From assembly GCA_015494775.1 (NCBI GenBank), contig WGAP01000035.1:1-7991 (forward strand): DNA of 7,991 bases, given 5' to 3'. The translations under genes and the position numbers were made by a program. A model generated the notes under the pieces. That model did no database searches and was not told where the DNA came from. It worked only from the letters and a program-made list of their open reading frames with translations. Positions 1-3,983 of this stretch are shown in pieces (the stretch's first letter is position 1; every line of letters starts with the position of its first letter). Source of the stretch: Flavobacteriales bacterium (GTDB lineage Bacteria > Bacteroidota > Bacteroidia > Flavobacteriales > Flavobacteriaceae).

Positions 1-101
1 AAGCGGTGCCTGTTCCCAATCCCTTGCATCTGATTCGCGAGCCCGCTACGCGCGGTGTTCCGCAGGTAATTCAAAATATCCGTGATGATTTTAACGCCTG
101 A
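1..101 (+). CDS. 3' end of an unidentified gene (partial)
   Basis: An open frame enters from the left edge (first full codon at 3) and stops with TGA at 99-101. It encodes 32 residues, starting AVPVPNPLHLIRE and ending NIRDDFNA. The composition is protein-like (Pro-rich start, charged end), and the other two plus frames stop at 33 or read less plausible peptides. I do not recognise the family from this tail. The stop lies inside the start of the next gene, which overlaps it by 17 nt (ATG at 85) or 20 nt (GTG at 82). This suggests a translationally coupled operon with the glycosylase. The overlap makes it likely that this frame is real, but no function can be given. Confidence 0.55.
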   Translation, partial: AVPVPNPLHLIREPATRGVPQVIQNIRDDFNA

Positions 102-639
102 TTTCTTTGCCCGCGACACCTTGACGGTGGCCCGCGAATTGCCCGGTCATTTTTTGTATCGCCGTACGGAAGGCGGCATTTTTCGCGGCATCATTGCCGA
201 GGTGGAGGCCTATCACGGTCTCGACGACGCCGGTTGCCATTGCGCCAAAGGGCTCACCCCGCGCACACGTGTTATGTTCGGCCCGCCTGGACATATTTAC
301 GTCTATTTGATTTACGGCATGTATGAAATGCTCAACTTCGTTACCATGCCCGACGGCTTTCCGGCGGCCGTGCTCATCCGCGGACTTTTACAACCCGAAT
401 TTTCCAAGGACGGCCGTCATTTTGAACCCCTAAGCAAACCCGCCGACGGCCCGGGCAAGCTCACGCGTCTCTTCCGTATCGACAGGCAATTGAACAGCTT
501 GCCGTTGGACAGGCAAACCGGACTTTGGGTGGCACGAGGCCTGCTACCGGCCAAGCTAAAAACCACGCCGCGCATCGGCATCGATTATGCCGGCCCGTGG
601 AAGCACAAACCCTGGCGTTTTGTCATCGAAAAATTGTAA
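85..639 (+). CDS. DNA-3-methyladenine glycosylase, AAG/MPG family
   Basis: This is a base-excision repair enzyme that removes alkylated purines such as 3-methyladenine and hypoxanthine from DNA. The 184-residue product has the whole Pur_DNA_glyco fold signature. EVEAYHG at 39-45 carries the presumed catalytic Glu41 and Tyr43 (Glu125 and Tyr127 in human AAG). His52 matches human His136. VYLIYGMYEMLNF at 73-85 supplies Tyr74 and Tyr77 of the base pocket, and Asn84 matches human Asn169. AVLIRGL has Arg99 at the position of human Arg182. GPGKLTR is at 122-128, and the C-terminal RIGIDYAG and PWRF blocks are complete. I chose ATG at 85; an in-frame GTG at 82 would add one residue. The length is typical of short bacterial members. 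It overlaps the upstream gene and lies 21 nt before the lipoprotein, so the three may be co-transcribed. The family call is firm; substrate range is inferred. Confidence 0.95.
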   Translation: MILTPDFFARDTLTVARELPGHFLYRRTEGGIFRGIIAEVEAYHGLDDAGCHCAKGLTPRTRVMFGPPGHIYVYLIYGMYEMLNFVTMPDGFPAAVLIRGLLQPEFSKDGRHFEPLSKPADGPGKLTRLFRIDRQLNSLPLDRQTGLWVARGLLPAKLKTTPRIGIDYAGPWKHKPWRFVIEKL

Positions 640-660
640 ATTGAGCCAAATTCGGGATTT

Positions 661-1020
661 ATGCGCAACTTTTTATTTCCTGTTCTGCTAGGGTTTATAT
701 TGCTTTCGTCGTGTAAGCAAGGCCCCGTTAAGTTGGTTTCGGCACCGGACAAATGGAAGGGCGGTCAATCGCAGAAAATCATTCTCAGGGGTGTCCGTCA
801 GGCCCGCATCGAAGCCGTGGGTTTTTGGATCGACACCATCATCCGCGGCGGCGCCCGCCCGGCCGACACCATTCGTATTCCCGCCTTCAAGGGCTTGCGC
901 CCGGGCACGCATACGCTCTACCTGGATTTTTTCCGTGGCAACAAACACATCCAACGCATCACCAAGGACTTTATCTGGGTTCCTGCGCCGGCTTCCGACA
1001 GTATCAACAAATCGAAGTAA
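661..1020 (+). CDS. small lipoprotein with a probable Ig-like beta domain, function unknown
   Basis: The 119-residue product starts with a lipoprotein signal: basic MRN, a hydrophobic stretch 4-15, and a lipobox LLSSC ending at Cys18. The mature protein would be anchored in the envelope by that cysteine. Residues about 25-108 alternate like a beta sandwich, with KIILRGVRQARIEAVGFWID at 39-58, GLRPGTHTLYLDF at 78-90 and a final KDFIWV strand. This arrangement recalls the Ig-like domain in front of the propeller in some Bacteroidota glutaminyl-peptide cyclotransferases, but no propeller follows. That similarity is from memory and weak. It follows the glycosylase after 21 nt with no Shine-Dalgarno site and no well-spaced promoter, so it may be read from the upstream operon. 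The TAA stop is followed immediately by GC-rich element A. It is real by its lipobox and sole good start; its function is unknown. Confidence 0.75.
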   Translation: MRNFLFPVLLGFILLSSCKQGPVKLVSAPDKWKGGQSQKIILRGVRQARIEAVGFWIDTIIRGGARPADTIRIPAFKGLRPGTHTLYLDFFRGNKHIQRITKDFIWVPAPASDSINKSK

Positions 1021-1213
1021 TTTTTTAGGGCGCCCCGGCGCACGCGTTCGCATAGGCCGCCGTTCATCGCCTTCGGCTCGCCCGGCGGCATGCTCACGCG
1101 GCGCCGTCGGGCTGTCCGCTCAAATGCGCAGGCGGCCCGCTCTTGCCCTGCAAACGTGGCGGACGTGGCTCCCCACTGGTCGCCCCGCCGCCCCGGCAGG
1201 CCTGCGGCGCGCC
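1021..1213 (+). repeat. GC-rich post-stop element, copy A
   Basis: A very GC-rich stretch begins with T6 directly after the TAA stop at 1018-1020. Its ordered blocks are T6 (1021-1026), GGGCGCC (1028-1034), a 5-nt spacer, GCACGCGTTC (1040-1049), TCACGCGGCG (1094-1103) and CGGGCT (1108-1113). All recur in copy B near 7110-7292 at almost the same spacing. It can fold: GCCGCCG at 1056-1062 pairs with CGGCGGC at 1083-1089, GCAGGCCTGC at 1196-1205 is self-complementary, and so is TGCGGCGCGCCGCA at 1203-1216. The T-run precedes the GC-rich part, so it is not an ordinary intrinsic terminator. Open frames through it have no protein character. The right boundary is set only by where the fold-back element begins. 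It is oriented like the gene before it. Confidence 0.7.
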
Positions 1214-1374
1214 GCATCGCTTCAAGTATAAAGTATTGTAAAAGTTGAAGTTATTTTTGTCGAGAACAAAGCCGGCAATCCGAAGGCATAGCCGTAGCTA
1301 TGGCGAGGATTGTCAATACCGTTATCGGCAAAAAGAACGAAACTTGGTGCGTTATTTTATACTTGAAGCGATGC
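1214..1374. mobile_element. 161-bp fold-back element with perfect 19-bp inverted ends (MITE-like)
   Basis: The ends are perfect inverted repeats: 1214-1232 (GCATCGCTTCAAGTATAAA) and its complement at 1356-1374. The inside is symmetric too: TTTTTG pairs near both flanks, CAATCC at 1276-1281 faces GGATTG at 1307-1312 around exactly the same centre as the ends, and CATAGC (1287-1292) faces GCTATG (1297-1302) across a CGTA loop. So the whole unit can fold as one long imperfect hairpin. This fits a non-autonomous transposable element or a large extragenic palindrome. No target-site duplication is visible: the left flank is GC-rich element A, the right flank is TTACTACGC. A third CGCTTCAA lies just outside at 1404-1411. 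I see no transposase in the window. Confidence 0.6.
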
Positions 1375-1490
1375 TTACTACGCATAACCGCTCCCATCCC
1401 TGGCGCTTCAATGTACACGATAATGAAAGAAAAAGAAAATTATTTGAATCAGTAATAAAAAATAACTTCCGTGATAGGTAAAAAAATTTT
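1375..1490. other. intergenic stretch without a convincing gene
   Basis: This lies between the fold-back element and the first lipoprotein promoter. A 78-codon open frame beginning at 1245 runs to 1481, but its first 43 codons lie inside the palindromic element and its product is Arg/Lys-rich with no recognisable domain. I therefore do not call it a gene. CGCTTCAA at 1404-1411 repeats the core of the fold-back ends. The sequence becomes increasingly AT-rich toward the right. Confidence 0.5.
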
Positions 1491-1521
1491 TTTTCAATTT
1501 AACTGAAATTTTTTATATTTG
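1491..1521 (+). promoter_or_regulatory. Bacteroidota promoter for the first tandem lipoprotein
   Basis: TATATTTG at 1514-1521 matches the Bacteroidota -7 element TAnnTTTG in full. The -33 element is poor: a run of T ending TTTTC at 1491-1495 lies at the expected distance instead of TTTG. Transcription would start about 1526-1530, leaving a 5' leader of roughly 35-40 nt before the ATG at 1565. The second copy shares this -7 element but has a much shorter leader. Confidence 0.6.
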
Positions 1522-1564
1522 TGTAGGGCAAAAACCTATCAAATCAACGAATTATTTTACAGCT

Positions 1565-2110
1565 ATGGTTACTAAAATTTTAAAGACAGCAAGTATTGTT
1601 TTAGTTTTACTCACCCTTTTGGGGTGTCCCTTGGAAAAGTTTTGTAAATCTCCGCAATTTGAAATACCCGATTTGATAAGTGTTGTGCCAGTAGATACGG
1701 TTTATCATGTAGGTGATCAAATTGTTTATACAGCCATTATTCCTTCTCGTATTGACAGTTTAAACATTGATATTTACGAAAATACCGGAGTTACTTCTAC
1801 ATGGTTAATGGGTTCGGAGATTCATAAATTTGATGGTAATGATATTGACGTAATAAAAGGATTTACACGGCGGTTGGATTACGATAATTCGTTGCAGGCT
1901 TATTTGACCTATAACCCAACGGACAAAGTCTATGAATTTCAAGCCCGGATAACTTTCACCCAACCTGGAGAATATAGTATCTTTCCGAATGGAATGAATA
2001 TAGTGTTTACATCCGGTGATTCCGATTGCCCGGATTATGAAATAGAAACCAATATCCGGGGTTTTCACATTCATTCGGGAGAAATGTGGGAGTTCCGGGT
2101 GGTGCCATAG
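1565..2110 (+). CDS. lipoprotein of unknown function, tandem copy 1
   Basis: The 181-residue product has a lipoprotein signal: basic MVTKILK, a hydrophobic core 9-19 and a lipobox TLLGC with the acylated Cys21. The mature part is probably a beta-rich domain. VGDQIVYTAIIPSRID at 49-64 resembles strands seen in many Bacteroidota lipoproteins, followed by FTRRLDYDNS and a Thr/Gly strand FTQPGEYS. I recognise no enzyme motif. Cys27 and Cys155 could form a disulfide; copy 2 keeps the first but has Ser for the second. It forms a tandem pair with the gene at 2150, and residues 49-138 differ at only five positions. Codons are markedly more AT-rich than in the flanking genes, which may indicate transfer or relaxed constraint. 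It has its own promoter at 1514-1521. The gene is convincing; its role is unknown. Confidence 0.85.
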   Translation: MVTKILKTASIVLVLLTLLGCPLEKFCKSPQFEIPDLISVVPVDTVYHVGDQIVYTAIIPSRIDSLNIDIYENTGVTSTWLMGSEIHKFDGNDIDVIKGFTRRLDYDNSLQAYLTYNPTDKVYEFQARITFTQPGEYSIFPNGMNIVFTSGDSDCPDYEIETNIRGFHIHSGEMWEFRVVP

Positions 2111-2129
2111 GTTTGGAGTTCCGGGTGGT
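2089..2129 (+). repeat. 15-bp direct repeat around the copy 1 stop
   Basis: GGAGTTCCGGGTGGT occurs at 2089-2103, within the last codons of copy 1, and again at 2115-2129, between the stop and the next promoter. The second occurrence begins at the last base of the -33 TTTG and fills most of the promoter spacer. It may be a footprint of the slippage or recombination that built the tandem array. Confidence 0.75.
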
Positions 2130-2142
2130 AATGTTATATTTG
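2112..2142 (+). promoter_or_regulatory. consensus Bacteroidota promoter for the second tandem lipoprotein
   Basis: TTTG at 2112-2115, exactly 19 nt, then TATATTTG at 2135-2142 gives a perfect match to TTTG-N19-TAnnTTTG. The ATG at 2150 lies only 7 nt past the -7 element, so the transcript should be leaderless or nearly so. The promoter begins just after the copy 1 stop at 2110, so copy 2 can be transcribed independently. Confidence 0.8.
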
Positions 2143-2149
2143 TACAGCT

Positions 2150-2692
2150 ATGGTTACTAAAATTTTAAAAACAACAGGCATTATTATTCTTTTACTAACC
2201 TTATGGGCATGTCCCATGGAACCCATGTGTCCAAATGAATTAGATACATATATACCCGATTTGATCAGTATTGAACCTTTGGATACGGTTTATCAAGTGG
2301 GTGATCAAATTGTTTATACGGCCATTATTCCTTCGCGTATTGATAGTTTAAACATTGATATTTATGAAAATACGGGCGTTACTTCTATATGGTTGCTTAG
2401 TTCGGAGATTCATAAATTTGATGGTAATGATATTGACGTAATAAAAGGATTTACACGGCGGTTGGATTATGATAATTCGTTGCAGGCCTATTTGACCTAT
2501 AACCCAACGGACAAAGTCTATGAATTTCAGGCCCGTATAATTTTTACGCAGCCGGGTGATTATAGCGTTTTTCCGGATGGAATGGAAGTATTTTTTAATT
2601 CTGAAAATTCGAGTAGTCTAGATTATGAAATAAAAACCAATATACAGGGCTTTGAAATTGGAGAAATGTGGGAGTTCCGTGTGGTGCCTTAG
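2150..2692 (+). CDS. lipoprotein of unknown function, tandem copy 2
   Basis: This 180-residue paralogue of the preceding gene has the same start MVTKILKT, a hydrophobic core 10-19 and a lipobox LTLWAC with Cys21. The region between the signal and the conserved core differs (EPMCPNELDTY in place of EKFCKSPQFE), while residues 50-138 are almost the same. The C-terminus GEMWEFRVVP is shared exactly with copy 1. Near the end, the copy 1 stretch SDCPDYE is SSSLDYE here, so Cys27 has lost its possible partner. No catalytic motif is visible. The pattern of a variable N-terminal linker, a conserved centre and a variable loop near 145-158 could reflect paralogues binding different partners, but that is inference. 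Its own near-leaderless promoter lies immediately upstream. Confidence 0.85.
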   Translation: MVTKILKTTGIIILLLTLWACPMEPMCPNELDTYIPDLISIEPLDTVYQVGDQIVYTAIIPSRIDSLNIDIYENTGVTSIWLLSSEIHKFDGNDIDVIKGFTRRLDYDNSLQAYLTYNPTDKVYEFQARIIFTQPGDYSVFPDGMEVFFNSENSSSLDYEIKTNIQGFEIGEMWEFRVVP

Positions 2693-2693
2693 G

Positions 2694-2724
2694 TTTGTCT
2701 TTCGGGCAGAAAATTATATTTTTT
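2694..2724 (+). promoter_or_regulatory. decayed third promoter after copy 2
   Basis: After the copy 2 stop, TAGGTTTG repeats the sequence that follows the copy 1 stop. TTTG at 2694-2697 is followed after exactly 19 nt by TATTTTTT (2717-2724), one base off TAnnTTTG. No gene follows; a short ATGGAATAATA at 2730 vaguely resembles the paralogues' start. It is probably a relic of a third repeat unit, or an active promoter for a short transcript. Confidence 0.4.
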
Positions 2725-2729
2725 AGGTA

Positions 2730-2785
2730 ATGGAATAATATAAATTATGTTTAAAACCAAACATCGCTATATTCCGTTATTCCAT
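2730..2785. terminator. possible bidirectional stem between convergent genes
   Basis: The lipoproteins (plus) and the membrane operon (minus) converge here. ATGGAATAA at 2730-2738 is inverted at 2777-2785. Inside it, ATGTTT at 2747-2752 pairs with AAACAT at 2759-2764 across a 6-nt loop. Both stems are AT-rich and lack a GC-rich core with a following T-run, so termination here is only a suggestion. Confidence 0.25.
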
Positions 2786-3226
2786 ATTCCGTATCGCAGG
2801 CCACAGCAACGGAATAAGGATAAACAAAAATAAAGGTTGGATAAGCATTCGCCGGATATAAAACAACAAATGATACTCGCCCGGACGGTAAAAAGTCGCT
2901 GAAATTATCAATAAAATCAGTAGCACCGGTCCGGCTATGGCATAGAACAATACCAGAAAACGACGCAAGCGCCGGTTTTTGACCCACAGAAACAACAACG
3001 CCAGCGAAAACACCGCATTGGTAATATAGCGCAAAAGCATGGTGCAGTAATCCGCCGGGTGCAAAGCCGGTAAATCCCCGGTCAGATAACGCTGCGAACC
3101 GAAAAAATCCAACAAGGGCTCGGGAAACCATTGCCGCTCGAACAAACGGACGGCCACCAAAAGCAAAACGAGCATTGCGGAAAATACCGCCCGTACCGCA
3201 AAGGAATCAGTCCGCCGGTTGTGCAT
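2777..3226 (-). CDS. exosortase F system-associated membrane protein
   Basis: The 149-residue product is an integral inner-membrane protein with about four hydrophobic segments (roughly 11-27, 60-82, 88-110, 127-143). It carries the features I associate with the exosortase-F-associated family: LVAVRLFE at 23-30, a Pro/Phe-rich short loop EPLLDFF at 36-42, LLRYITNAVFSLA at 64-76, and the strongly conserved LLFYIRRMLIQPLF at 120-133. Members usually sit beside exosortase XrtF, a transpeptidase-like membrane enzyme that processes proteins carrying a C-terminal sorting tail. The protein's own activity is not known. Here no exosortase lies next to it. It starts inside the TauE/SafE-like gene (20-nt overlap), so the two should be translationally coupled. 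An internal Met18 could be an alternative start. Family recognition is from memory of the conserved blocks. Confidence 0.8.
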   Translation of the reverse strand: MHNRRTDSFAVRAVFSAMLVLLLVAVRLFERQWFPEPLLDFFGSQRYLTGDLPALHPADYCTMLLRYITNAVFSLALLFLWVKNRRLRRFLVLFYAIAGPVLLILLIISATFYRPGEYHLLFYIRRMLIQPLFLFILIPLLWPAIRNME

Positions 3227-3974
3227 CTATTTTTCCTTGGATTTTTTTCATCTTCATGTGGAACATCTTTTCCTTCTGTTCGTTTACCTGCAACATTTGT
3301 TTGCCCGGCGAAACAAACATGATGTTCAAATTCAAGCCCCGCAATACGAACAGCAAACCCACAAAGGCCACGGCATAGGGAATAAGCCGGTTGAGCCGGT
3401 TGCGTAAACCCGCCGAAAAGCTACGTTGCAGCCAGGTGATCAACATCAATGCGGGCGTGGTACCCAGGCCGAAAATCATCATATACAATGCGCCGTGCCA
3501 AGGGCTTCCGGTGGCCAAGGCGCCCACCATGGCCAGGTAAACCAAACCGCAGGGCAAATAACCGTTTAGGAAACCCATCACAAAAAAGGCCGAGTAGGAA
3601 CGTTTTTGCAAATAGCTTTGCATGGCCGTTTTCAAGCGGCCCACGGCCCGGGTCCAAAAAGCGGGCGTACGGGCCGAAAAAGCCCTTCCGGCCGCAGGAA
3701 ACAAGGCGACGATAATCATTATCAAGCCGAAAATCAGGGAAATTTTCTGCTGCAATCCGGCCAATTGCAGTCCGCGCCCGAAAAAGCCCAACACCAAGCC
3801 CATGGTTCCGTAGGCCATGATGCGTGCCAGGTGATAGAGCGTCAATTGAACGGCGGTTTTGGGCCGGCTTTTGCGGTCCACGGGTAATATCAGGGCAATG
3901 GGCCCGCACATACCGATGCAATGGATTTCGCCCATCAGGCCCAGGAGTAAAGCGGAAAGATAAATAGCGGTCAT
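3207..3974 (-). CDS. TauE/SafE-like (DsbD_2 type) membrane protein
   Basis: The 255-residue protein has about six membrane segments. The signature GLMGEIHCIGMCGPIAL at 12-28 holds a CxxxC pair, Cys19 and Cys23. A second motif, GFLNGYLPCGLVYLA, is at 134-148 with Cys142, followed by FGLGTTPAL at 168-176. These are the marks of the sulfite exporter TauE/SafE family branch often found near cbb3 oxidase assembly genes in Bacteroidota. Proposed roles are metal or reductant transport for cytochrome maturation; its substrate is unproven. The C-terminal tail after residue 220 is cytosolic or periplasmic and has a short Met/His/Lys stretch KMFHMKMKK (236-244). It lies 9 nt after the metallophosphoesterase and overlaps the next gene by 20 nt, in one operon. 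No cco genes are in the window. Family is sure, function is not. Confidence 0.85.
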   Translation of the reverse strand: MTAIYLSALLLGLMGEIHCIGMCGPIALILPVDRKSRPKTAVQLTLYHLARIMAYGTMGLVLGFFGRGLQLAGLQQKISLIFGLIMIIVALFPAAGRAFSARTPAFWTRAVGRLKTAMQSYLQKRSYSAFFVMGFLNGYLPCGLVYLAMVGALATGSPWHGALYMMIFGLGTTPALMLITWLQRSFSAGLRNRLNRLIPYAVAFVGLLFVLRGLNLNIMFVSPGKQMLQVNEQKEKMFHMKMKKIQGKIDAQPAD

Positions 3975-3983
3975 AATTTGGGT

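Larger units (their letters stand above)
1565..2692 (+). repeat. tandem duplication of a lipoprotein gene
   Basis: The two genes are direct repeats offset by 585 nt at their ATG and 588 nt after one extra codon near residue 30 of copy 2. The leader ACAGCTATGGTTACTAAAAT is identical. Divergence is uneven: 1701-1811 shows about 13 differences from its partner in 111 nt, while 1812-1941 shows only two in 130 nt (at 1882 and 1900), both synonymous. The 3' third is much more diverged. These counts were made by eye. Confidence 0.85.

Noticed and set aside
1021..1040. Intrinsic terminator after the lipoprotein gene
   Set aside because: The T-run comes before the GC-rich palindrome in the direction of transcription, and on the other strand it becomes an A-run, so neither direction fits hairpin followed by U-run.
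791..1231. Open frame of 146 codons across the lipoprotein end and element A
   Set aside because: Overlaps the lipoprotein in another frame and continues through GC-rich repeat; Arg/Ala/Ser-rich composition typical of a GC-rich shadow frame.
1245..1481. 78-codon open frame starting MKLFLSRTKP
   Set aside because: Its first 43 codons lie inside the symmetric fold-back element, so the reading frame is most easily explained by the repeat; the product is Arg/Lys-rich with no domain, and it lacks a promoter-like sequence of its own.
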